From assembly GCF_020921035.1 (NCBI RefSeq), contig NC_063157.1:20973015-21037014 (forward strand): a DNA stretch of 64,000 nucleotides. The letters run 5' to 3'. The notes beneath the pieces are model-generated. The model searched no databases, was not told the DNA's origin, and worked only from the letters and a program-made list of their open reading frames with translations. The translations under genes and the position numbers were made by a program. Origin of the DNA: Rhodamnia argentea (Eukaryota; Streptophyta; Magnoliopsida; Myrtales; Myrtaceae). This document shows, piece after piece, positions 10,330-20,844 of the stretch. The first letter of the stretch is position 1. The number at the start of each line of letters is the position of its first letter.

Positions 10330-11904
10330 GGGAAAATTTCAAAAAATGGCCTGGAGTGGCCTCGTTTTTCTCAAAAAGGGCCTAGAGTGAATATCGTTTC
10401 AAATAAGGACTTGAAGTGCTCAAATTATTTCAAATAAGGGCCTAACTGAAGGATAATTTTGTCTTTTAAACTTCTGGCCTTTTCTTTTCTGTTTTTTCTT
10501 TTTTCTCCTCCCCTCCCCTCCTGTTCATCATCTCTTCTGACTTGAATGCACGGTGGTCTTCGTCTTCCATATACTGACGCACTCAGGGAAAGAGAGAGAG
10601 AGAGACCAAGGGTTGGGTCGTTCCTTCATTTCTTTCCCTCGCGACGAATGGATTGATCGAAAGTGAGGCTTTGAGCCGGTCTTGCGGAGGGATTTCATTG
10701 GGTGTTTCCGAATGGTGGAGAGATTTTGTGGACCAGCGATAAAGAAACCGTAAAAACGAGGCGTTCCGATGGTGACCAATAACAATAACTCATCGGAGAT
10801 GCCAGAAGAGCCGAGCATCGACACCGACAAAGCTCAACTACGAGATCTTCTCAATCCTCGAGAGCAAGTTCCTCTTCGGCTACGACGACCCCAAGCTCCG
10901 GGTCCCCAAGCAAATGAACCCAAAAACCACCCGCCGACGCCTACGCGGACAATAACAACCCCTCCGCCATCAAGAACCAGCGAGGCAAAATCTGCATCTT
11001 TGCCGTTGACTGCGGCGGCATGCTCCCCGGCAAAGCCCTCGCCTATCTGGAGCACACTCTCAAGTCGAAGTCCTACAACCCGGACGCCAGCATCGTTGAC
11101 TACTTCGGCGTCGCCGCGGGCACCGGTGTAAGTGGCATCCTTACCACCACGCTCTTCGCCACAAAGGACCACACCCGCCCGATTTTCTGGTAAAACGACA
11201 TGTGGAAGTTTCTCGCCGACCACGGCTGGAAGTTCTACCGCTCACAGCCCGTCTCCAGCTTGGGCGGGTTCCCGTGGGGGGGCTCCGCTCCACGTCGTCG
11301 GCGACGGCCACACGGGAGAGGCTCGTGAGGGAGTCCTTCAGCGACGGGCGGGAAGGGAGCCGACGCCGAGGGACACGTTGAAGCCGGTTATGGTGTCGTG
11401 CTACGACTTGACAAGCTCGGCACCACTCCTGTTCTCGCGTGCGCACGCGTTGGAAATGGACAGGTTCGACCGACTTCAGGCTCTGGGAGGTGTGCCGGGC
11501 CACGTCGGCGGAGCCGAGCGTCCTAGAGCCGGTGCAGATGCGGTCGGTGGACGGGCGGACGCGGTGCGTGGTGGTGGGAGGGACGTTGGCGATGAGCAAC
11601 CTCGTGGTGGCGGCGATCACGCACGTGCTACACAACAAGTGGGAGTTCCCGTTGGTGCGAGGGATGGAGGACCTGTCGAAGAAGACGTTCTGGAGGAGAC
11701 GATGAACAGGGGAGGGGAGGGGAGGAGAAAAAAAAAAGAAAATAGTAAAGAAAAGGCTAAAAGATTAAAAGACAAAAATGTCATTTAATTAGGCCCTTAT
11801 TTGAAACGATTAAAGCACTTCGAGCCCTTATTTAAAACGATGTTCACTCTAGGCCCTTATTTGAGAAAATGAGACCACTTCGGGTCCTTTTTTGAAATTT
11901 TCCC
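10330..11904. mobile_element. Pack-MULE carrying a patatin-like phospholipase fragment
   Basis: The terminal inverted repeats are about 130-150 bp: the left arm starts GGGAAAATTTCAAAAAA (10330) and the right arm ends TTTTTTGAAATTTTCCC (11904). The arms belong to the same family as the elements at 27529-28112 and 39319-39906. A perfect 9-bp target duplication TTTTCCTTT lies at 10321-10329 and 11905-11913, the length expected for Mutator-like elements. The SOT-3 unit has the empty site (about 19720-19740) with one copy of this sequence. No transposase is present, so the element is non-autonomous. Its GC-rich interior comes from a host gene. Confidence 0.9.
10769..11690 (+). pseudogene. Captured patatin-like phospholipase fragment (pPLAIII type)
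   Basis: Across three frames the translation follows a patatin-related phospholipase of the pPLAIII group. The N-terminus begins at the ATG at 10769 and continues as KLNYEIFSILESKFLFGYDD in another frame (from 10830). Then come GKICIFAVDCGGM and LAYLEHTLKSKS, AAGTGVSG (the esterase box, where this group has GxGxG instead of GxSxG) and LADHGWKFYRS (from about 10981). LKPVMVSCYDLTSSAP follows in the next frame, and finally FRLWEVCRATSAEP and MSNLVVAAITHVLHNK (11439-11705). There are at least three frameshifts and a stop at 11191. The DGGG oxyanion motif reads DCGG. About 270 bases of GC-rich 5' leader are also captured. It cannot encode an enzyme. Confidence 0.85.
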
Positions 11905-11913
11905 TTTTCCTTT

Positions 11914-13036
11914 TTTCAACCTACAACTCTTAATTAAACACCACACTAGGAAAGTAAGCGATTCTAACGGGAAAATGTGCTCACTTGTGATAAAAAATGA
12001 CCGTTTTAATCAACAAAGATATTTCAATCTAGTACATCGATTATTTACTTAGTATGTTACTGATAAATAGCTGTTTTTACTTGTTGAATCGAAACAATGT
12101 GAATAATCTACCGATCTAGTGGTAAAATAGTAATTATCTTTCACAAGACAATTATCGACCGACTCTACTAGTAGAACATTATGAAACTAGTAATCCACTA
12201 TCAAAGATACATGCCCACTTGTAAAAAAGAACAATTGTTGTAATCTATGAGGATATTTTAGCTCGGTAAATGGATGTCATAAATACAAGTCTTTATTCAT
12301 CAAATCTCGAAACGATGTTAATAATCTATTAGGAGTTTATGGTGTTGAAATAATTGTCGAGTCCGTAAGTTATAATAGTTAATTGACATTACCGGTAAAG
12401 CAGATAAGCAATTCGTGATCCCGTGGCGAAAAAAATAGTCCCCTTGAAAATTCTAAAACCCATTGGTTACCTTACAATATATTTAAGCAAGTTAAATTAT
12501 TGTTCCTTTGTTAACTTTGGGTGTGCTTATTTCAGGGAAAGTGATTTTCGGAAATTGATTTTCCAAACTTTTGCCTGTTTGTTTCCTCGAAAATGATGAG
12601 TTAATAGAAAATATTTTCCGGTCAACAAAAATTTTGATGTATAAATTCAGGAAAATGAATTCCTCAATCTAAGGATGTGAAAACAATCTCTAGAATTCTC
12701 CTCTTGAATTTTTTAAAATTTTACTTTTTTATTTTAATATTTGATTGCATTATATTACATTTTTTTTATTTTTATTTTTATTTTTAGTTTTGTTAGAGAC
12801 AATTGACTGGACAAATGAGTTTCAATCATTTTTCTTATAAATAATATTTTAATTTTACTACTGGTTATCCAGATTTACCACGGAGGGAACAAATTTCCAC
12901 TAGGGGTCTGGGATCATGCTTCACGTGCATAAAGCGGTGACCAAAAATAAAGAAACTTGAAAAGCTAACGCTCACTATCTACAAAAAATCAGTGCTTCAC
13001 ATTCGTCCCCTTGTTTCGATTCTTACTCGAACATCA
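11914..13036. promoter_or_regulatory. SOT-2 upstream region
   Basis: This is a copy of 19740-20844 before SOT-3. The distal half is the shared SOT upstream block. The proximal half contains a diverged MITE-like piece (ggaaagtgattttcgg, from about 12535). A G-box CACGTG is at 12922-12927, followed directly by cataaag, the position of a TATA box in SOT-3. The leader aaaaatcagtgcttcacattcg (broken here by spacing only) is shared with SOT-3, SOT-4, SOT-5 and SOT-6. Confidence 0.5.
12922..12927 (+). promoter_or_regulatory. G-box CACGTG before SOT-2
   Basis: This is a palindromic G-box core about 110 bp before the ATG, the class bound by bZIP and bHLH factors including MYC-type jasmonate regulators (family knowledge). 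SOT-5 has the same core at 51652-51657 in a similar context. In SOT-3 the corresponding bases read CATGTG. Confidence 0.5.
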
Positions 13037-14032
13037 ATGGCAAGCCAGCAACTTTCTTCGCAGCAGTCCGACGTCGCAAGTAGTAAAGAAGATGACCAGG
13101 AGAAGGCCATGGATGAACCAATTGCTTCACTTCCCATAAGCAAAGGATTGGTTCGTCCTGTCCATCGCCTTTATCAAAACTTCTGGTGCCCGACCCCCCC
13201 GCTTCCGAACGTGATCGCGTTCCGGCGGCACTTCGAAGCCAAGGACAAGGACATTCTCCTGGTCTCTCAACCCAAATCTGGGACCACCTGGCTAAAGGCC
13301 CTAGTGTTCTCCATTGTTAACCGCTCCCGCTTCGACACCTCCAACACGCCCTTGCTCACTTCGAACCACCATGAAGTCGTTCCTTTCATTGAGCATAAGC
13401 TGTGGCCCGACCTTGACGGCCTGGCGGAGCCGAGGCTCTTGGCGATGCACATCCCTTACCCAGCCTTGCCGGAGAGCGTCCAGCGGTCAGACTGCCGGAT
13501 CATATACATCTGCCGGAACCCATTGGACACCGTGGTTTCCTCTTGGCACTTCTTACTCGAGACGGCACGGTCGGAGAACCAACCAGAGTGGTCCTTGGAG
13601 GAGCATTTCGAGACCTTTTGCCAGGGGGAAATCTTGTTCGGGCCCTTTTGGGATCACATCATGGGGTACTGGAAGGAGAGCTTGGAGAGGCCACGGAAGG
13701 TGTTGTTCCTCAAGTATGAGGACTTGAAGGAGGATATAATAGGACAGCTGAAGAAGGTGGCCGAGTTTGTGGGGCTTCCCTTCACTGAGGGGGAAGAGGA
13801 GGGCGGCGTGATTGAAGAGATAGCCAAAATGTGTAGCTTGAAGACCCTCAAGGGCCTGGAGGTTAACAAATCCGGCAAATTACTGCATACAATCATGGAG
13901 AAGAGAAGCTTTTTCAGGAAAGGGGAGGTGGGTGATTGGGTTAACCATCTCACTCCTTCCATGGTGGATCGCCTCAACAGCATCATGCAAGAGAAAATTA
14001 GCCCACTGGGGTTACGCTTCAAAACACGCTGA
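13037..14032 (+). CDS. Cytosolic sulfotransferase SOT-2
   Basis: The intact 331-residue plant cytosolic sulfotransferase has PKSGTTW (79-85, PAPS 5'-phosphosulfate loop), the catalytic His138 (in AMHIPY, where the relatives have ATHIPY or STHIPY), YICRNPLDTVVSS with R160 and S168 (3'-phosphate binding) and RKGEVGDW (294-301). There is no intron. I start at the ATG at 13037, which begins the conserved MAxQQLSS N-terminus. The frame is open upstream to a GTG at 12992, but that part matches the leader of the other copies. SOT-3 is its tandem duplicate. The array type resembles plant SOTs acting on hydroxyjasmonate, flavonols or similar acceptors, and the true substrate is unknown. Confidence 0.94.
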   Translation: MASQQLSSQQSDVASSKEDDQEKAMDEPIASLPISKGLVRPVHRLYQNFWCPTPPLPNVIAFRRHFEAKDKDILLVSQPKSGTTWLKALVFSIVNRSRFDTSNTPLLTSNHHEVVPFIEHKLWPDLDGLAEPRLLAMHIPYPALPESVQRSDCRIIYICRNPLDTVVSSWHFLLETARSENQPEWSLEEHFETFCQGEILFGPFWDHIMGYWKESLERPRKVLFLKYEDLKEDIIGQLKKVAEFVGLPFTEGEEEGGVIEEIAKMCSLKTLKGLEVNKSGKLLHTIMEKRSFFRKGEVGDWVNHLTPSMVDRLNSIMQEKISPLGLRFKTR

Positions 14033-16368
14033 GTGTTAATCACTTTCGCTTTCTCTATGCGTCAGTAGAAATAAGCGAAGTTAACAATGGATGGATCTGC
14101 AATCCTCCTTCCTTATTGGTCTAGTACAGAGATCTCAATAATCATTGACTTCTCTGTCGCTAGAGACCAAACAAGTATTTGATGTTGATCAGCTGTAAGG
14201 AAAGGAAAAAGAGAGGATGTTTGGAGTTCGAAATCACAATATGCTCTATAGTTCACAATCGCCTCTCATGTTCTATTTGTTTTTCCAATAGGATTGTTCT
14301 GTGAGAACTGCATAGGAATTTTTAAATCAGGGGATGAGAAAGAGAAAAACAGGGAGGAAAAAAAATTGTACTTAAACTGTCTTACTTGTTACTATGATGC
14401 CAACGGTTCATATACAGATTGGGAAATTAAAAACGAAGTAAAGAATCAAGAGTTTCGACTAGATAACCACTTCATACTTCACCGGCACTAAGGCTCTGTT
14501 TGTTTCGCTAAAAATAAATGATTTCAATAATATTTTGCTAATAATATCACTCGTATTGCTTGAAGTAATTAGTCAAATAAAAAATATCTTAACTATTAAT
14601 AAGAATATATCTCTAAAAATTTTTGTAGACAATGAAAATATTTTTCATTAGTTCATTTTTATAAGTGAAATGAGCAACCATTTTTAGTATAATCGATTAC
14701 CGTACTGAAAAAAAAAATATCGCGAAACCTTATTCATTTTTTTCCCATCTTAACTTTTGAGTAGACTACTCATCTAAATGTGAAATGCACATAGACTCTG
14801 TCCCCGATTTGGTTCATGATGGACATAAAACGATTATGATCCAACTGAATGTCACAAAATGATGGAAGGGAACCTATTTACTAACTATTCGATTTCTTGC
14901 AAATTTCCTAATCTAACGCGGGTGTCCCGCTTTGATTACATGTGAGACGTGGACTTACTTTGATATACAGAATGATCGGAAATTATGGGGGTTTCAATCC
15001 CATCCTATTGTAAATTATAAATCTGTTAATCATGAGAAACCAAACTGAAATATGGATATATGCCAATTTTGGCTAAACCTTGCTTATGAAGCACTTGCGA
15101 GTACCCCAAAATAAAGGCCTTCCCGAGTATTAAAATGCACGATCATGTGTATGGCGCAATCAGCCATAAGAGGTTTACCTAGCACCATGTTAAGAAATTG
15201 ATGAAGGTGTGTGCACAAGAAATTAATAAAACTAACTTGCCAGGAGTTGATGAGGGGGTCCGTCATCACATGTGTTTCAAGGATATGCGATGCCTATAAA
15301 GCAGTGAAGTTGCCGGACTCTCTTTGTGTGTGATGCACGTTCCTTGCTCATCCATGTCGGTCAGCGTCAAGCGGTCGGACTATCGGATTATCTGTCGGAA
15401 TCCGTTGCACATTCCTTACTCATTTGAGTTAATCACCGACTTTATTTTTTCGATAAAGTTTTCCAAATAGAAAAGTTGTTAAATTGACAAACAGAAAATA
15501 CATATGGTTAACTAACTCATATTAGAGTTGGTAGCCAACCAGTCAACGGTTTGATCAAAGAAATGTTGATAATGCATTTAAATTTAAAGTGAGTAATGTC
15601 ATTATAACAGTTGGTAAATTTAAGTATAGTTAACAAATGTAAATAAAAATTGGTAAAAGGGAAGAAAAGTTGGTAATTAAAAAAGAGAGCAACATAGGAA
15701 AATAACTCAAATGGGAGTTGGTAATCCAAAACTAGTTGATCATTTAATGTGAGAAAGTCGTCCGGTCGCTTTAATTAAGTTTAGTAAATTCAGAAAAAAA
15801 ATTGATAAATTTAATTGGTTGCTAAGAAATGCAAACAAAAGCTTACAAACGATAACAAAAGTTGGCATATTATAAAGAGAATAAACATAGATAGTAAACT
15901 CAATATGAGAGTTAACAATAATATGTTATATTTCAATAAAAATATGCGGTGAGTAACTAATATGAGAGCTAGTGATAATGGGTTGGCAGTAACTCAATTG
16001 AGAGTTGAAAATGTAGATAGGTAATTTAGATTGATAATTTGTAAATATAGAAAATGGATTTCTAAACAAGCAAATATAATTTGATACATAGAAATTGGTA
16101 ACTTAAGAAAAAAAGGTGCTCGTAAGTAGTTCAAATGAGAATTGGTAATACCAAATTAGTCGGCAATCCTATCCGACAAAACTTAGTCAATTAGTGGGGT
16201 CTTACTAGCTGGCTAGGTATAATGTCTGGTGGCTTCTCAATCAGTAAATCAGGAAATGAGAGGGACAACGTTGCTACGGACCCACGTAGAAGTGGCCTAA
16301 CCTCTCATGTACATTTGAGATATGCTTGGAGTCCGTGAGAAGGTGATAAATGCGCCAACTATATAATC
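14033..16368. repeat. SOT-2 3' flank
   Basis: This is a near copy of 21841-24170 after SOT-3, and its first kilobase recurs at 43993-44990 with no gene. It contains the left end of a MITE (aaggctctgtttgtttcg, near 14489), a short SOT relic (15333-15410) and, at 15480-16190, many 'ttggtaa' and 'agagttggta' phrases like those of the upstream blocks. I see no gene. The ORF 14294-14491 is not conserved in the SOT-3 copy. Confidence 0.5.
15333..15410 (+). pseudogene. Short sulfotransferase relic after SOT-2
   Basis: About 80 bases translate as a decayed piece of the SOT core: MHVPC..., then SVKRSDYRIICRNPL. They match the catalytic His through the 3'-phosphate site of the intact genes (MHIPY...SVQRSDCRIIYICRNPL) with a 6-bp deletion. 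No SOT sequence is visible before it. After it there is only a short gcacattccttactcat echo. The paralogue is at 23140-23212. Confidence 0.6.
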
Positions 16369-18267
16369 ATGTTAACACGTGGCCATCAAAAATTAAACCT
16401 GTCAAAATGGATCATGAACATATTAGGTTAGTTATATTCACAAAATGGGTAATAACTGAGTTTTGAATTGTAAAATTCAATATAATAGGTGTTCAATATA
16501 TTCACAACTTGCTTAGACCTAACCCACCTCTATGATTCTCTCTTCACTCTCTCGTGCCCTCATGCGATCTTGCGCTTATTCACTCTGTGCTCTCACTTCA
16601 ATTTGGATATGAGTTTTTATAGATTTTTTTAAATATAAAAGTGTTTTAGTAATATGAGTCGAGTTGGGCATGGCTCGAGTCGATTATATGTTACTAAATT
16701 TGTATTGTATGAAAATGAGTCAAAACAGATTAAATGGGTCACTTTGGGCCGAACCATTTTCGATCCAACCTAATCTACCCGTTTGACGGGTCTAGCAAGA
16801 ACAACTCAAAAACCCTAACCAGCTACTCAATTCATTGCATGGCAAGGGACTCAACAAGATGCATTTGGTTTAGCTTTGGGGCTCTAAAGATCTTGGGGTA
16901 AATGTTAGGGCGTTTGGGAAATTTTTTGGGGATCATTTTGAGCAAATGCCATTATTGGCAAACCTGAAAGTCCAAGTCAAGTGGGAATCTCCTAGGGCTT
17001 TCAACATTTTTCGAAAGGCAACTTTTAGGGTTTTAATGAATTTTTCATCGTCTTGCTTACCCCTCACTAGTTTTCTCATATTTCATTTTTACCCTTGAAG
17101 GGCCAAATCTGACGTAAGGGACACCAGCCGAGGTCTCGCCCGGCCAGATTTGAGGACACTTTGAAACCCTTCACTGGGAATTCACGTAGGAGGTCGGGCA
17201 CGCCGACCAAGAGTCGTACGACACCCGCCGAGGTTCCTACGATGTTTGTGCTCAATTTCGAGTTGTAGTGGAGCACGGCCGAGTTCGAGACGGAGAGATC
17301 TCGAGATGTAAAGCTAGGGGAAGAGAGGGCAATGACGTTCTCGGCCGGTGGAGGGGGCGGCCCGACGGGGTTGTTCTCGCCGGGTCGCCCAAGGTCGCTT
17401 GCTCTAATTGCTTCACAGGTGTGTTTGAAGCCCAAGGTCGCCCAAGGTCACTTGTGACACCCGCCGACATATTAGGTTGTCCTCAAATCTGGCCAGGCGA
17501 GACCTCGGCTGGTGTCCCTTACGTCAGATTTGGCCCTTCAAGGGTAAAAATGAAATATGAGAAAACTAGTGAGGGGTAAGCAAGACGATGAAAAATTCAT
17601 TAAAACCCTAAAAGTTGCCTTTTGAAAAATGTTGAAAGCCCTAGGAGATTCCCACTTGACTTGGACTTTCAGGTTTGCCAATAATGGCATTTGCTCAAAA
17701 TGATCCCCAAAAAATTTCCCAAACGCCCTAACATTTACCCCAAGATCTTTAGAGCCCCAAAGCTAAACCAAATGCATCTTGTTGAGTCCCTTGCCATGCA
17801 ATGAATTGAGTAGCTGGTTAGGGTTTTTGAGTTGTTCTTGCTAGACCCGTCAAACGGGTAGATTAGGTTGGATTGAAAATGGTTCGGCCCAAAGTGACTC
17901 ATTTAATCTGTTTTGACTCATTTTCATACAATACAAATTTAGTAACATATAATCGACCCGAGCCATGCCCAACTCGACTCATATTACTAAAACACTTTTA
18001 TATTTAACAAAATCTATAAAAACTCATATCCAAATTGAAGTGAGACCATAGAGTGAATAAGCGCAAGATCGCATGAGGGCAAGAGAGAGTGAAGAGAGAA
18101 TCATAGAGGTGGGTTAGGTCTAAGCAAGTTGTGAATATATTGAACACCTATTATATTGAATTTTACAATTCAAAACTCAGTTATTACCCATTTTGTGAAT
18201 ATAACTAACCTAATATGTTCATGATCCATTTTGACAGGTTTAATTTTTGCTGGCCACGTGTTAACAT
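16369..18267. repeat. Large palindrome with arms of about 790 bp
   Basis: The left arm 16369-17157 is repeated as reverse complement at 17478-18267, with a spacer of about 320 bp. For example, ttcattgcatggcaaggg near 16831 reappears inverted near 17787. The arms look nearly identical by eye. In the SOT-3 unit only the left arm and spacer exist (24178-25107), joined directly to the sequence that follows the right arm here. The single copy there differs more from the arms than the arms differ from each other. ORFs in the spacer (17252-17579) are on GC-rich DNA without recognisable motifs. Confidence 0.85.
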
Positions 18268-19543
18268 AATTTTACGGGTGTGTTTGACGATCTCTTCTTC
18301 TGCAATTTTTCTCTTTTAAATTTTGTTTTTTGCTAGCCCAAAGCTCAACTAGTGTTTCCCCAAACATTATTTGTCTTTCGTCAAAATCCCTTTCCCCAAA
18401 GCATTTGGATTTTTTGCAAAGACATTCCCTAAATGCAGAATCAAATGCAGCCTAAAACTCCAATAGAAAATTGTGGTCACTTCAATATCTCAAACACCAG
18501 ATCAATCAAAATAAGTCCCTTTCCATCTTTCTGCATCTTGGTTTCAGGATCATTTTTTTTTTCTTTTGCTTGGATTATCTTATGTTTTGGGAGTTTACGG
18601 GTGTGAATAATTTTTTTAGCTGATTTTGGGTGAATTTGGAGATCATATCGGTGATTCGTCCAGTCAACAACCATCGATGAGAATGTTCGTGACGTAGTTT
18701 TATGAACTCTTCGAGATTATGCTGCTCTCCTCTTCCGATTTAGATTTAAGTCTAGATCCAACGATTCTAATCTCCCGAATTAGATCTAGACATAGATCTG
18801 GGAGTTTCTTATAGGTATTTGATTTGTCCTCTTTCAACATACTAATATTGGTATTACTGCTTGGCGATGGCGATGGGGATGTCGAACCTAGACGCGCACT
18901 GCAAACCGTTGCAACTAATCCGCCAAACAAAGGTCTTCCAGATTATTGTAATGCAAAGGTAAATTCCTCTTGGCTCCAACATCAAAGCTCTATGTATTGT
19001 TGAAGTTTGTTTGAAAAAAAAAATAAAATATTGCCTTTTTTTGCATCCCACATAGGATGAAAGGAATAGAGCAATTCACTTTATTAGTTAGAAAGTCAAC
19101 ATTGTCTTTTAAAGAAAGAAATGGGCAAGTGGACTATACCCCACTATACCCGCGTGTAATTGCGCGATTTTGACGCATTTAGCACTTAACTTAGCGATTA
19201 ACTCCACTCAAGTGTAGTTTGTGCTTGAATATTCATACTCGTTCAAATCGAAACATTGTATACGTCCGGTTTGTGTTTCGTGTCCACTGAGGGGTTTCTC
19301 TTATTTTATTCACTATGCTTTCGTTTGGCGAAACATGTTAAAAACAATGATGGGATGACCTATCAATAGCGTGATTGGGACCTAAGAATTAGGTAGGAAC
19401 TTGTTTGGCAGCTCTCGTCTAAATTCAAAGTGCGATTTAACTTTTCTTTCTGGATGAGGACGTAAGATTGAAATTGATGGTGTCCCGTTCCCAGGCGTGT
19501 TTCACACCGGAACCACCGAGGAAGGGAACAATATTGAGGATTG
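18268..19543. repeat. End of the SOT-2 duplication unit
   Basis: This is a near copy of 25121-26393. It contains pieces ending in an A-rich tail (about 19012-19030), perhaps the 3' end of a retroelement, but no protein motif. At about 19540 the sequence changes abruptly from the unit end (ggaacaatattgagg) to the unit start (gaatcggagaagaag, as at 10147). This is the tandem junction. Confidence 0.5.
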
Positions 19544-20844
19544 GCGAAGGGGAATCGGAGAAGAAGATATCATTGCGAAGATGTAAATTTAGAGCAAGAT
19601 GCCGATTTATTAGCTGGGTTGATGCCAAAATTACTCATTCGGCAAAGATTGTGTTGAAAAAAAAATAATGGCGGTTACATTCTACTAAAAATTCTAAGTG
19701 GCAAAATAGTTTTTTTTTTTTCCCTTTTTCCTTTTTTTCAACCTACAACCCTTAATTAAACACCACACTAGAAAAGTAAGCGATTCTAATGGGAAAATGC
19801 GCTCACTTGTGACAAAGAATGACCGTTTTAATCAACAAAGATATTTCAATCTAGTACATCGATTATTTACTTAGTATGTTATTGATAAATAGCTTTTGTT
19901 ACTTATCAAATCGAAACAATGTGAATAATCTACCAATCTAGTGGTAAAATAGTAATTATCTTTCACAAGACAATTATCGACCGACGCTACTAGTAGAACA
20001 TTATCAAACTAGTAATCTACTATCGAAAATACATGCCCACTTGTAAAAAAGAACAATTGTTGTAATCTATGAGGATATTTTAGCTCGGTAAATGGATGTC
20101 ATAAATACAAGTGTTTATCCATCAAATCTCGAAACGATGTTAATAATCTATTAGGAATTTATAGTGTTGAAATAATTGTCGAGTCCGTAAGTTATAATAG
20201 TTAACCGACATTACCGGTAAAGCAGAAAAGCAATTCGTGATCCCGTAGCGAAAAAAATAGTCCCCTTGAAAATTCTAAAACCCATTGGTTACCTTACAAT
20301 ATATTTAAGCAAGTTAAATTATTATTCCTTTGTTAACTTTGGGTGTGCTTATTTCAAGGAAAGTGATTTCCGGAAATTGATCTTCCAAACTTTCACCTAT
20401 TTGTTAACAAGAAATATTTTCCGGTCAACGAAAATTTTGATGTATAAATTCAGGAAAATGAATTCCTCAATTTGAGGATGTGAAAACACTCTCGGGAATT
20501 CTCCTCTTGAATTTTTTAAAATTTTACTTTTTATTTTAATATTTAATATTTGATTGTATTATATCTTATTTTTTATTTTTATTTGTATTTGTATTTTTAT
20601 TTTTGTTAGAGACAATTGACTGGACCAATAAATTACCAATCATTTTTCTCATAAACAATATTTTAATTTTACTACTGGTTATTCAAATTTACCTCGGAGG
20701 GAACAAATTCCCATTAGGGGTCTGAGATCAGTCTTCATGTGTATAAAGCGGTGACCAAAAAAAAAAACAAACTAACGCTCACTATCTACGAAAAGATCAG
20801 CACTTCACATTCATCTCCTTGTTTCGATTCTGACTCGAACATCC
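19544..20844. promoter_or_regulatory. SOT-3 upstream region
   Basis: This is a copy of the SOT-2 upstream region without the Pack-MULE. The empty insertion site is at about 19720-19740. A likely TATA box TATAAA is at 20742-20747, about 100 bases before the ATG. The G-box of SOT-2 has become CATGTG here. Confidence 0.5.
20742..20747 (+). promoter_or_regulatory. Likely TATA box of SOT-3
   Basis: The sequence gtataaagcgg stands about 100 bases before the start codon. The SOT-2 counterpart is gcataaagcgg, so the two tandem copies differ by one base in the core promoter. Confidence 0.5.

Noticed and set aside
12992..13036. Upstream GTG extension of SOT-2 (and similar ones at 51721 and 59001)
   Set aside because: These begin with GTG or TTG. 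The extra residues are the translated leader that all copies share, and the ATG giving MA(S/H)QQLS or MENQQLS is the natural start.
16369..18267. Intact TIR transposon
   Set aside because: No target duplication was found at the outer ends, and the SOT-3 unit keeps the left arm and spacer, so the right arm alone was gained or lost.
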